From CAYNJF01 sp964397555 (GTDB lineage: Bacteria; Pseudomonadota; Gammaproteobacteria; Berkiellales; Berkiellaceae), in assembly GCA_964397555.1 (NCBI GenBank), contig CAYNJF010000012.1, positions 1-59,300 on the forward strand: a DNA stretch of 59,300 nt, given 5' to 3'. How positions within the stretch are numbered: position 1 is the first letter of the stretch; each line of letters starts with the position of its first letter. The position numbers and the translations under genes are program-made. The notes under the pieces were generated by a model. That model worked only from the letters and a program-made list of their open reading frames with translations. It did not search any database and was not told the origin of the DNA. Positions 1-8,945 of this stretch are shown here, piece after piece.

Positions 1-247
1 CCACCGTTTGAGCATCAATAGGCGCAAATTCCATGAGGTCTTCGGGAAGCATAGGAGCAGGTCGGCGTTTATTTGACTTTATATGCCATTCTTCGATAAA
101 GGGGTCTGCCGCATCACTTAAGAGAACTCTAGCGGTTGTATCCGCCGTTAACTGGACATTCGGATCACTTAAAACTTTTCTGGTCAAATTTAAGTCCCGA
201 GAAATTCCGCCTCCCCCTGAAAACAAGCTACCAAGTAAATCCAACAT
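1..247 (-). CDS. Unidentified protein, 5' part only (runs off left edge)
   Basis: An open reading frame on the minus strand starts at an ATG at 247-245, preceded by a GGGAAG ribosome-binding site about 6 bases upstream, and stays open for 82 codons to the window edge. The product begins MLDLLGSLFSGGGG and continues with a hydrophilic segment rich in Asp, Arg and Pro. I do not recognise a family. It is the next gene downstream of the minus-strand coiled-coil cluster, separated by about 100 bases. The good Shine-Dalgarno and the absence of stops support a real gene; function is unknown and the C-terminus is missing. Confidence 0.6.
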   Translation of the reverse strand, partial: MLDLLGSLFSGGGGISRDLNLTRKVLSDPNVQLTADTTARVLLSDAADPFIEEWHIKSNKRRPAPMLPEDLMEFAPIDAQTV

Positions 248-349
248 CCAGGCTTCCCTCACATTAGCTATCTAACTTACATTGTAAGTCAGCTCAATAA
301 AGTTATCTACTCATAACTATAGTTGAATGGGTGTAAGCGCAGCCTAAGG

Positions 350-1759
350 TTATCGGCCCGAGCTCAAGCCAGTTTTCCGCTCATGATCTGGGCTTTGTTG
401 ATTGGCAATCTGCTCTTCGTGGAACTGCACTAGTTCTTTGATTTTGGGTGATAATTCACGTTTTTGCTTGAAATTTTGCACTGTGTTTACTGCTGGTGAC
501 TTAGGTTTTGAGGGTTCTATTGTTTGATCAACAGCAGAGGGCACGAGTTGATCTTGAGACTTTGGTGCAGCTGAATCACTGTTGTTTTCCACTACGAGCC
601 CTTCCAACGCATTGTTTACTCGTTCAGCGGCCGCTAAGAGATCGTATGGTTCAAAAATAGGGACTTCTATTTGCTCATCCTGAACAGAGATAGGTTCTAG
701 TTTTGCAGGCTGGTTACCAGGCGTTGCACCTTTTACAGTGGTTGTGGCCTCAACCATGGTTTGAGTGACTGTATCAACACTATCTTTTGCTTCTTTAAGG
801 GCTTTTTTATCCTCTTCGCTCAACTCTTTTCCAGCCATAGGTCCAATCATTGATTTCATTGCCACATCAACATTTTTTGCAGCTTCTAACAGCGATGCCA
901 TGTTCGTATCCGGTGTATCAGACTCCGATAGCCTTGCTAGATTAAGCCCTTGCGTGGCTTGGTTGAGTTGTGGATTCGATGTTGCCACATCAGCAAACTG
1001 CTTCATGGCACTAGCCAGTTTCATCGCGGCGGATTCAAGTTTTGCTTTGAGTTTATCTGGATCATGGTTTGGATCTTGATTTGTTGCCCCAGACATATTT
1101 TTCAATGCTTCACTTAGCTTTTGGGCTTGTTTTAAAAGCTCGTCACTGCTCATTGCAGCACTTTGTGCCTCAAGAGGTTGTAACTGTGCGTGCAGAGCCG
1201 TCGATTCAGGCTCACCAGTACGCTGCGTTGCAACTTGAGCGGGTTCACGGTCACGTGCCACTGCAACTGCTGGGGTCATCTGTTTTGCCACTTCTGTTTT
1301 AGGTGTTATCCTTTCTGCACTTACCCCTTGTTGTGCCTCTACCATGGTTGCTTGCTGGAGCTGGACCACCTTAACTGTCTCAGCGGTGAGCTCCCCAGTC
1401 TTTGGATCCGTTGAGTCAACAACTCGATCAATATAACCGTCTTGCTCTAATTCTTTTTTGGTCTCTTTAAGCTCAGTTTCAACCACCTCTTCAGCGTCTT
1501 CAATGACTTGAAGCACTTTTAAAGCTTTCTCTTTCTCTTCTTCGCTTGCATCAGGATCGGTCATTTTATCAACGACTTTATCCTTCATTTCAGCTAAGTC
1601 TTCAACCCCTTTTTTTAAATCTTGGGCATAGTTGTTCATATCTTCAGGGGTGACACCATTTTGATCTTTAAGTGCTTTCTTCTTACTAAACAATAATGAA
1701 AGCAGTAGTAAGATAATGGCAATGATCGCAAGCCAAAAATCACGGTAGGGATCACGCAT
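350..1759 (-). CDS. Membrane-anchored coiled-coil protein, unknown function
   Basis: 469 codons. One hydrophobic segment at about residues 9-25 follows a short charged N-terminus, predicting an inner-membrane anchor. The rest is highly charged, Gln/Glu/Lys/Ala-rich and predicted largely helical (coiled coil about 40-110 and 200-340), ending in a polar tail. No enzymatic motif is visible. It is the last of three same-strand genes (5742 down to 350) with similar composition and probably one transcription unit. No strong ribosome-binding site precedes the ATG, and an assembly gap lies 20 bases upstream, so the start and its relation to the previous gene are uncertain. It could be a secreted effector or a cell-envelope protein; the sequence does not decide. 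Confidence 0.65.
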   Translation of the reverse strand: MRDPYRDFWLAIIAIILLLLSLLFSKKKALKDQNGVTPEDMNNYAQDLKKGVEDLAEMKDKVVDKMTDPDASEEEKEKALKVLQVIEDAEEVVETELKETKKELEQDGYIDRVVDSTDPKTGELTAETVKVVQLQQATMVEAQQGVSAERITPKTEVAKQMTPAVAVARDREPAQVATQRTGEPESTALHAQLQPLEAQSAAMSSDELLKQAQKLSEALKNMSGATNQDPNHDPDKLKAKLESAAMKLASAMKQFADVATSNPQLNQATQGLNLARLSESDTPDTNMASLLEAAKNVDVAMKSMIGPMAGKELSEEDKKALKEAKDSVDTVTQTMVEATTTVKGATPGNQPAKLEPISVQDEQIEVPIFEPYDLLAAAERVNNALEGLVVENNSDSAAPKSQDQLVPSAVDQTIEPSKPKSPAVNTVQNFKQKRELSPKIKELVQFHEEQIANQQSPDHERKTGLSSGR

Positions 1760-1761
1760 AT

Positions 1762-2985
1762 TTATTTCATCGGTGATANNNNNNNNNNTCGTAGTTTCTC
1801 CCTAGGATTAGGGACTGTCTTAAGAGTAGGTGAACGTTTCTTGTTCTGGTTTGCATCAGGTTGGTTTCGAGCGTTCAAATAAGCGGCCATTTTTTGGTTG
1901 TTGCCCTCTTTTTCCAGCTCATCGAGTTTTTTATTATGTTCCAATAACTGTTCACGTTCGCCGTCTAACTCTAGATATCTCTCTTCATCACCAGAAACAT
2001 ATTGTTGGCGAGTCTCAACGTAGGTTTGAGCCAGTTCGTCGTATTCTTGTGTGGCCGCTTCTATCTGAAGTTTGATTTTCTTTTCTTGGCCCTCATCTTC
2101 AAGTCCTTCTAATTTTCCCTTGAGCTCATCAATTGACTCAAGTTTTTGTTCCAGCTCAGACTCCATTTTAGTCAGCTCATCTTTATGCGCCTGTGTAATC
2201 GTGCGACCAGCAACTAAAGAGACATCCATACCTTCGATGGCCAACGCATCTGTTGTCGTAAAGTCCAGCATCTCATAATCAATTTTTCGAATGGCCTCTC
2301 GGGTAATCTGGCGCTCTTGGTTAAGCTGAGCAATCACTTGTTCGCTTAGCTCTTGGGCCTCTGGTGAAAGCTCATTGTCTTTCTTAGGTTGTGCCTTTGA
2401 GGGAGATTGGACCTTCTGCTGGGTTTTTGCCTCGAGAGCTTGACCTTCGACTTCTAAGATCTCAGTCGTTGACTGCAATAGCTCGTCCGTCGACTGGGTA
2501 CTTGTATGAACTGGCGCTGGTCTTTGGGGCGTTAAATCATTGACAGGCTCAACCCCATCGTACTGTATGTCTGGTGAGTCGTCTTTGACCTGTTGGAAAT
2601 TTTGGTTCATTTGCTCTAGCTGCTCGTCGAAAGCTTGAGCCTCATTCGCTTCTTTTTTTACAAGCTCTTTAATCTCATCTAAATCATCAAGCCCCGCCCA
2701 ATCTGGAAGGGCGGTGTAATCTTGATTACCATGTTTGGCACAGGTTTCGATCGACACAATTTCATGAACAATTTCATCTTGAAGCTGTTGGTATCGTTCC
2801 TCAAACGCCTTCTCATCCTGATAATTATCTTTCTCTTTGATTCGATCATTCAGTCGTTCAACCAATTGCAATAACGATCGTTTTAAAACCACTAAATGCC
2901 CATAGGTGATTGCTTTGGCATTCTCTTGCTTAAGATTTTCGCTTTGTTCGTTATCCTGGGTTGATGGACCTGTCTCAGTTGCCAT
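1762..2985 (-). CDS. Coiled-coil protein, unknown function (3' end crosses gap)
   Basis: About 400 codons from an ATG nine bases after the stop of the 915-codon gene, so the two are almost certainly co-transcribed. The product is soluble, very rich in Glu, Gln, Lys and Asp, with long heptad-like helices at about 20-140 and 205-370. It has no signal peptide, membrane span or recognised enzymatic motif. The last codons run into the 10-N gap at 1779-1788. The C-terminus drawn here is therefore a guess, and the true gene may be longer or joined to the following reading frame. The composition resembles Dot/Icm effector-like coiled-coil proteins, but that is inference from setting only. Confidence 0.65.
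   Translation of the reverse strand: MATETGPSTQDNEQSENLKQENAKAITYGHLVVLKRSLLQLVERLNDRIKEKDNYQDEKAFEERYQQLQDEIVHEIVSIETCAKHGNQDYTALPDWAGLDDLDEIKELVKKEANEAQAFDEQLEQMNQNFQQVKDDSPDIQYDGVEPVNDLTPQRPAPVHTSTQSTDELLQSTTEILEVEGQALEAKTQQKVQSPSKAQPKKDNELSPEAQELSEQVIAQLNQERQITREAIRKIDYEMLDFTTTDALAIEGMDVSLVAGRTITQAHKDELTKMESELEQKLESIDELKGKLEGLEDEGQEKKIKLQIEAATQEYDELAQTYVETRQQYVSGDEERYLELDGEREQLLEHNKKLDELEKEGNNQKMAAYLNARNQPDANQNKKRSPTLKTVPNPREKLRXXXXSPMK
1779..1788. other. Assembly gap (10 N)
   Basis: Ten consecutive N bases lie at the 3' end of the 1762-2985 gene and just before the 350-1759 gene. A run of exactly ten suggests a scaffold gap of unknown true length rather than ten uncalled bases. The end of one coding region and the start of the next are unreliable here. 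Confidence 0.95.
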
Positions 2986-2994
2986 AACTAATCT

Positions 2995-5742
2995 CTACTT
3001 CTTCGGTGCATGTTTTAAGGAGTGAGTTTTTTTATCGTGTTCTATCTTGGTTGAAACAAATTGATTTCTCATTTCAATCAAGCATGGTTGAATCACTTTC
3101 TCTAAAGCATCATGCTCATAGATGCTTTTGCCGAGGTACTCTCGTTCGTGGATAAGAATAGACTCAAAGCTTTTGGCCTTTTCATACTCATTCATAGCAG
3201 TATTTTCCCCGATCAATCGAGCAGCCTCGGCTATACGGTCAATTGACTCTAAGGCGTTGTGATACTCTTTGTCTCGCTCCCCGCCCCGTAGTCTGGCCAT
3301 GATTGATCCAAACCCACTTTTTGTTCTAGGTTTGACAACTTTGGCCTTGGTGGCCTCCAAGTCCAACCCCATCAAGATACTTGTGACCGGTAAGCTCGGA
3401 TCTGGATTTGAGGCTAATGTTGAATCATTGACGATCACTGGGACTGGCTGATGCTTGTCATAATCACCGATTGGCACACTATTGGATATGGCATTAAATT
3501 CTTTATCAATGTTCGTACTACTATAATCCATAGCTTGGATCGCAAAATTAACCACGAGCAGATCGATTTCCAACAGTTCATTGTTATTGAGCTTGTTGGC
3601 ATTAAGCTTAAACTCTAGCTTTGACGCATTTTGCTTGAGACGCTCAAGTTGAGTTCTGTCAGTCACAGGTACTTGCAAACATGCATCAAGAATATCGGTT
3701 ATCATTTGACGCCGATGCTCTACAAAGGTATCGCCTGACATCTCAAAGACTGCATGTTGAGTTCCGATAGGAGACAACCGTTCTAGTTTTGCTTTTTGTA
3801 GTTGAGGACCAGGGGTCATGACAGCGCTTTGAGGAATTGGGGGTTCAATATACTCTTCTGATGCTTCGCTAAAGCCATCTTGGCTGAGATCATCAATCGG
3901 ATCGACGTCCATTTCTTCTTCCGTAAGTTCTTCTGATTCGACATCAGACTCTGAGTCTAACTCCATGGGGTCGCCTTCAAGTTCCTTGGTAGCGATCTCT
4001 TTTTCAACTTGGGCTAATCGTTTGTTGTGCTGCTTAGCCTCTTCAACATACTTGCGCTCAAAAAAGAGCTGAATATCTTCTTCAAGTTCACCCATGTCGA
4101 CATCAGCAGTCTGCGATAATTCAGCTAGTGTTTGAGGATCTACCTGTGGTTCATTCATCGCTTTTTCAACAGACATCATATTGGCTCGAATAGCGCCATC
4201 TTGAATTTCTGCTGAGGCAGTCAAACCAAGGGCCTGTATATCTTCAAGCACTTGCTCTTGATTGCTTTTTTGATCTTGCACCTGTGGTTGAAGATTGCTT
4301 TGGTTTTGGTATTCCTGTAAGCGCTTGTCNNNNNNNNNNTCCTCACCATCCCCTACTTGATCGCGTCTCGCTTTCATCGCTCTTGAGATTGCATCCATGT
4401 GGACTTGCTGTGGATCATTAGTAGGTTGTGCATCATCGTCCTGCGTTGAAACGGTGTTTAACCCTGCCGATGGGTTGGAGCCTCGTTGCGCAATAGCAGC
4501 CATCAGTCCTGCACGACCAGACGGCTTTTGAGCGGCTGAGGAGCCCATGTTAGCTTGAGGCGGTGGTGGAGGTGGCGGAGGTATATTCGATGCTGCGCTT
4601 GTAGTCTTGGGTTGAGTTAGGGCTTTTATTTGCTCATCGATCTTCTGTTGTAATGCTTTAATGCGGTCTTCATAAGCATTTTCTTTCGCCAAACAAAGTG
4701 CTTCTTGAGATTCAACCAGTGCTTGAATCGCTTTTAGTCTTGCGATTTGTTCGTCATTGGCTTCAATGAGAGGCTTTAACCCTGCTAAAAGTTTTTTATT
4801 GTCCTCAATGCTTTGAATCCGTTTTTGCAGCCTATCTTTGACCGCATTAAGTCTCTCTTTGTGATACTCGGCTCCTTTTGCTCTTGGACTAATCGGCGAT
4901 GCCGGTCGACTCCGCTCTTTGTCCGCCGACAAAAATGGGTTTTTTAATTTCCGAATGTCTCTTGGTTTTCCATTCCAATGATAAAGGGTAAGAATGTTAT
5001 TATCTTCATCGGTTACCTGATAGGTTCTTGCTTGATCAACCAAGTCCATTTCATCATCGTAAATGGGCTCACCACCATACTCTTTCAAGTCCTCTAGGGT
5101 TACTTCATTCCAATCGATCCAACTATTATCATCATCAATCATGTACCCGATAATCGTCCCCTCAGATTTGGGTTCATGTTCAGATCCATCTTCAGATTCT
5201 ACTACTGCTTTTTTTGTTTTACGTAATTGACTCAAGGCATCGCCAATATCGCCAAGATTGATTCCACCAGAACGGGGTTGAGCATTTGAGCTCGTGTTAT
5301 CATTTTGTTCCCTTGGGGCTTTTTTTCGCGCCTTCGTGGTTGTTGTTGCAGGTGGTGGTGGAGGGGGTGGCGGCGGTGGCATGGCTCCCATCGGTGGTGG
5401 GGGTGGTGGGGTTCTTACCCCTTGATTCGGTGTCTCCTCTTCCACCTCAGCGACAGGGTTGGTAGAGTGCCTTCTCTCGTTGATATATTTTTGCTTTTCC
5501 GCGATGATGTCGAGGATTTGCTGGATTTCTTTCTCTTGTTGAATACGTCTTTTAGAGAGCGCAGCATTCTCATTCTTAAGCGGAGAAAGCAATTCATCTT
5601 GGATAGCAAATTGCGCATGGGCTAAATTCTTGTACGCCTCGACAGCTCTGTTATTTAAATCATCCATACTAAGATTTCCTTCAGCCACTTGCGCCTCCAA
5701 GTCACTGATCTTTAATGCCATGTCATCACTTAGACTCATCAT
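2995..5742 (-). CDS. Polyproline/WH2-like, coiled-coil protein; candidate actin-binding effector
   Basis: 915 codons; GGAG precedes a double ATG (5742 or 5739). Domains in order: helical N-terminus (1-95); a polyproline tract (112-131); a WH2-like segment at about 159-176 (LGDIGDALSQLRKT); an acidic region containing a Trp-bearing stretch (205-265); coiled coil (290-375); a second polyproline tract (388-395); a second WH2-like segment at about 409-431 (GRAGLMAAI, then GLNTV); a weaker third candidate at 449-461 (HMDAISRAMKARR); the assembly gap; an acidic block (about 600-650); and a helical C-terminus. In WASP/WAVE/verprolin-type proteins polyproline recruits profilin-actin, and WH2 (LLxxI...LRKT/V) binds actin. 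Similar arrangements occur in bacterial nucleators such as VopL. No signal peptide. It heads the cluster next to the Dot/Icm genes. Actin binding is inferred. Confidence 0.7.
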   Translation of the reverse strand: MMSLSDDMALKISDLEAQVAEGNLSMDDLNNRAVEAYKNLAHAQFAIQDELLSPLKNENAALSKRRIQQEKEIQQILDIIAEKQKYINERRHSTNPVAEVEEETPNQGVRTPPPPPPMGAMPPPPPPPPPPATTTTKARKKAPREQNDNTSSNAQPRSGGINLGDIGDALSQLRKTKKAVVESEDGSEHEPKSEGTIIGYMIDDDNSWIDWNEVTLEDLKEYGGEPIYDDEMDLVDQARTYQVTDEDNNILTLYHWNGKPRDIRKLKNPFLSADKERSRPASPISPRAKGAEYHKERLNAVKDRLQKRIQSIEDNKKLLAGLKPLIEANDEQIARLKAIQALVESQEALCLAKENAYEDRIKALQQKIDEQIKALTQPKTTSAASNIPPPPPPPPQANMGSSAAQKPSGRAGLMAAIAQRGSNPSAGLNTVSTQDDDAQPTNDPQQVHMDAISRAMKARRDQVGDGEXXXXDKRLQEYQNQSNLQPQVQDQKSNQEQVLEDIQALGLTASAEIQDGAIRANMMSVEKAMNEPQVDPQTLAELSQTADVDMGELEEDIQLFFERKYVEEAKQHNKRLAQVEKEIATKELEGDPMELDSESDVESEELTEEEMDVDPIDDLSQDGFSEASEEYIEPPIPQSAVMTPGPQLQKAKLERLSPIGTQHAVFEMSGDTFVEHRRQMITDILDACLQVPVTDRTQLERLKQNASKLEFKLNANKLNNNELLEIDLLVVNFAIQAMDYSSTNIDKEFNAISNSVPIGDYDKHQPVPVIVNDSTLASNPDPSLPVTSILMGLDLEATKAKVVKPRTKSGFGSIMARLRGGERDKEYHNALESIDRIAEAARLIGENTAMNEYEKAKSFESILIHEREYLGKSIYEHDALEKVIQPCLIEMRNQFVSTKIEHDKKTHSLKHAPKK
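4330..4339. other. Assembly gap (10 N)
   Basis: Ten N bases lie inside the 915-codon coiled-coil gene, just after the second WH2-like segment. Reading frame is open on both sides when the gap is counted as ten bases. The real length is probably unknown, so the protein may be longer or carry additional repeats. Confidence 0.95.
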
Positions 5743-6215
5743 TCAACTCCAAATAAAGCGCACCATCACGCAAATTACATCTCTACTGGGTAGACTCTTA
5801 GAGGACTCAATTGGTTCGATATGATTAGGAGTAAGGTTATTTGTTACTTAGCTTGGCTTGATATGGGGGTATGGGCTAAAAGCACCTCATAACTACGTGA
5901 ATAGCTACTTATTCACGCTAATAGGCTTTCCTCTTGCTTTATAAATCGTCCCATGGCTCATATTAGGGGGACATAAGCTAACTGAATGCCTACGAATGAT
6001 TAACACTGTTAAATGAGGTTACTGTTTGTGATTTGTTGTTTCGTGACTCATAAGCATTTTTCATTACAATCAGCTTCGAGCAAGAAAAGGTAACTTCCAT
6101 TACCCAAGTCATGTGCCTGTTAAACAGGAGGATAATGAGAGGGTCGATAAGATGGGATAAACTGGGTCTTTAAGAGCACCCACGTCATAAAAGGAGTGGG
6201 CACTCAAGCAGGCGT
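5743..6215. other. 473-base intergenic region
   Basis: No convincing gene is seen here. It should hold the promoter of the minus-strand coiled-coil cluster starting at 5742. An 8-base-pair inverted repeat (CGTGAATA/TATTCACG, six-base loop) lies at 5896-5917. An imperfect hairpin at 6174-6205, just after the stop of the 6216-6554 gene, could end the icmS-dotM-dotL transcript, but it lacks a convincing T-run. I could not place a confident -10/-35 pair. Confidence 0.4.
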
Positions 6216-6554
6216 TTATGCTTCTGGGTTTTTGGGGCCAAGCCCTGCGATCAAGCTGTTCGACATTTCCATAAGCTCATCGATGTAAATCTGCATGCTA
6301 TCCAGATCCCCTTGCTCAAGCACTTGAACAAGAGCCGGTTTCATCTCATTGACACGATCAATAATTTGCTCTGCGTATTCTAGGTTCTCTTTACGAATAC
6401 GAAGCTGCTCGTCATCCAAGCCCTCTTCATTCACAGAGGCTTTAAGCTTTTCTAGCTGTTTGTTAACCATCTCAACCACGGTATCAGTAAGCTCAGGCAC
6501 ACTCATCATATCTTGCTTGGCGATGGTGTCTCTGAGGCGGCTCATATCGTCCAT
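6216..6554 (-). CDS. Small acidic helical protein downstream of dotL; possible T4SS coupling-complex partner
   Basis: 112 codons, starting three bases after the dotL stop, so surely translated from the same mRNA as icmS, dotM and dotL. The product is acidic and almost entirely predicted helix, Met/Glu/Leu-rich, without Cys, signal peptide or membrane span. I cannot match it to icmQ, icmR, icmW, lvgA, dotK, dotY or dotZ. In Legionella the coupling complex contains DotL, DotM, DotN, DotY, DotZ, IcmS, IcmW and LvgA. A small soluble protein in this position would suit an adaptor or stabiliser, which is inference from operon context. Genuine gene: likely. Function: open. Confidence 0.75.
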   Translation of the reverse strand: MDDMSRLRDTIAKQDMMSVPELTDTVVEMVNKQLEKLKASVNEEGLDDEQLRIRKENLEYAEQIIDRVNEMKPALVQVLEQGDLDSMQIYIDELMEMSNSLIAGLGPKNPEA

Positions 6555-6557
6555 AGG

Positions 6558-8936
6558 CTATCCTTTATCCTCTTCTCCGGTACCGGTAGCAAGCAAAGGC
6601 TTACCAGTGACGTTTTCATACAATGCATTAATGGCTTCCATCAAAAGTGCAGGATCTTTTGTCAATCGCACCTCTGGTGGGTAGTAGGTGGCTTTGATGA
6701 TGTCATTAATGAGTTCATCAGCCACTTGATTAGCCTCCCCTTCAGAGCGTCCAGAGAGTCGTTCGATATGAATAATCGCTTCACGAGTACGTCCTTTGAA
6801 CAGTAAAGGACCGGTGTAGCGCTCAAGCTCTTCAGGAGGGATGAAAGCTTTCGCAAACTCAGGGATGAACACTGGGGTGAAGGCGTGGACCTCGTTGCCA
6901 AATTCCTGAGTCGCTTCTTTTTCAATTTCTTTTTTGACTTCACGCTGCTTTTCAACTTCGCGCTCAAGCAAAGCAATCACGGCGGCAATGCCTCGCTCAA
7001 AGGGCTTGAGCTTATCATGTTGATCCATGGCTTTACCGATGACAGCGATGTCTTCGATTGGCTCTGGATCTTGCATGACAAAATTGGGCGCATCAAAGAT
7101 TTGGGCAAATCGAGTCAAACGCTTATGAAGATTCATAAGCGCCGTGTCTGTTGGTTTCTCAATGCATAGATACTGATTCAACTGCATGCGTTTTGCAGGT
7201 TTTGGATTTGCATAGAACATGCGAGCACGAATGATTTTTGAACGCCAGAAAATATGAGCATCCCCTTCTCGCTGATCTTTTAAGTCTAAAAGGTCAATCC
7301 GTTGGCGTTTCTCAATCGATGCATTCCTAGAATCCAAATAGTTATTCGACAGCGAGCCTGCGTTGGTCTGAAAACCAGAGACCGAGGTGGCGTAAGTCTC
7401 ACCTGCAGTCTTATTGAAAAATTCCCAAGTATCCGTGGGATCTTCCATCTTCATACAAATCTTCACGTTAGTGTTTGCACCGATGGATGCCGCCTCCTCT
7501 TTCGAGGCTTTTTGGAAGGCCGGTAAATCTTGTCCGGCAAAAATAGCCGAGAATCCAAGAGAACGAGCCTGAGCAGGTACCACCGCAAACCCAGGCACCG
7601 CATAGTAACCGTACTCATCCATGATGCAGACATAAGGTGTGGGCGAGGTGGTTGGCTTACGAAGAATCACATCGCGATAATCCCCTTCCACGGCATCACC
7701 GAGACCTGCAGCCATCATGGATTTTAGTGAGGCGATGATGATTTTACCTAAGTTTGATAGCTCTTCTGGGGATTTCTCAAGAGCAGGCAATAGCACGACT
7801 AGGACCCGACGATTCAAGACCACGTCTTTTAAGTCCACCTCAGCAAGGTTGGTTCGCACGATGTGCCCGTAGGTATCCGCCAATGAACCAAAGACACGTG
7901 TCAGCTGCATGGTAATGAAACCGTGCTGCTCTCTAACCTCACCGGCTTGATTCCCTTTTTTGGCGCGGTTATAACCGGGCAAGTTAAGTACATAAGTATC
8001 GAGCGGATCAGTGATGACCTCAGCTAAGTTGTTAATGGGGACACTTTTGGTGTCTGATAGTGGAAATTGACGGTCGATGACAATTTGTTCAAGCTTTTCA
8101 AGAATGAAGTATTGGCGAATGGTGTGCGCGTCGATAAGAATATGACCTTCATCACGCATGGCGACCATGATTTTCATCAACGATTCCACAAACTGGATGG
8201 CTCGACCTTTCCACATGTCGCCATCACCGCCCCCAGAGCCTGAATCCATCAATGACACAATCAACTGCGTCAACATACTGGACGAACCGTTCGCAAAGGG
8301 GTTCATAGTGTTTGATAGTCGGGTTTCTTGAGCACCGATGACGTCTCGTGCACCGGTCATGAAGTTAATCAGTAGTAAGTCATCATCTCGACCCATGCGA
8401 CGAGTCATCGAGAATACTTTGGCAAATAACGAGTTATCACCTTTACCATCAACGTAAATAAACCCACTGCCTTGAGCAAGTGAGTTGTAAGCGATAGAGA
8501 CCAAAGCTTCCGTTTTACCAGAACCGGTTGAACCAAAGATGAGTACGTGGGTTCTCATGTCATCGTTGGTAAACCACAACTCTTTTTTGGTGGCAGTTTC
8601 ATTCCCAAAGAACGTGATTCCTCCGGCTTTTTTTGGTTTGGAGGTACCTGGGATGCAGTCGTTATGATCGGGTTGACCTGAGGCTAAAGGCATCTTAAAA
8701 GGCAAGGATACTTTGCGAGTGATTGCAAAGCTAAAAAGACAAATCCCAACCAGCAAAAGAATGTCGAATAGGCCGGGGGCTACGACAATCCCTACGACCA
8801 AACCACCCAGCATGCACATGGCGTACAAAGGGTTGGCAATGAATTCGGCGATACGAGTACCAAGCGGGCGCGTGTCCCGCGCCATCTCACTCGCGCCGTG
8901 CTCGTGTTTCTCTTCTAAGCCACGTAGTTCTGCCAT
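6558..8936 (-). CDS. dotL: DotL/IcmO type IV coupling ATPase
   Basis: 792 codons, close to the Legionella length of about 783. DotL is the inner-membrane VirD4-like coupling protein that receives effectors for the Dot/Icm apparatus. An N-terminal membrane region lies at about 31-72, the Walker A motif GSTGSGKT at 135-142, and a Walker B-like hydrophobic strand ending MDEYG follows at about 435-440. The long C-terminal helical tail (from about 590) corresponds to the part of Legionella DotL that binds DotN, IcmS/IcmW and LvgA. It lies between dotM (9-base gap) and a small unknown gene (3-base gap). All key motifs are intact. Confidence 0.96.
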   Translation of the reverse strand: MAELRGLEEKHEHGASEMARDTRPLGTRIAEFIANPLYAMCMLGGLVVGIVVAPGLFDILLLVGICLFSFAITRKVSLPFKMPLASGQPDHNDCIPGTSKPKKAGGITFFGNETATKKELWFTNDDMRTHVLIFGSTGSGKTEALVSIAYNSLAQGSGFIYVDGKGDNSLFAKVFSMTRRMGRDDDLLLINFMTGARDVIGAQETRLSNTMNPFANGSSSMLTQLIVSLMDSGSGGGDGDMWKGRAIQFVESLMKIMVAMRDEGHILIDAHTIRQYFILEKLEQIVIDRQFPLSDTKSVPINNLAEVITDPLDTYVLNLPGYNRAKKGNQAGEVREQHGFITMQLTRVFGSLADTYGHIVRTNLAEVDLKDVVLNRRVLVVLLPALEKSPEELSNLGKIIIASLKSMMAAGLGDAVEGDYRDVILRKPTTSPTPYVCIMDEYGYYAVPGFAVVPAQARSLGFSAIFAGQDLPAFQKASKEEAASIGANTNVKICMKMEDPTDTWEFFNKTAGETYATSVSGFQTNAGSLSNNYLDSRNASIEKRQRIDLLDLKDQREGDAHIFWRSKIIRARMFYANPKPAKRMQLNQYLCIEKPTDTALMNLHKRLTRFAQIFDAPNFVMQDPEPIEDIAVIGKAMDQHDKLKPFERGIAAVIALLEREVEKQREVKKEIEKEATQEFGNEVHAFTPVFIPEFAKAFIPPEELERYTGPLLFKGRTREAIIHIERLSGRSEGEANQVADELINDIIKATYYPPEVRLTKDPALLMEAINALYENVTGKPLLATGTGEEDKG

Positions 8937-8945
8937 CGTATCCCC

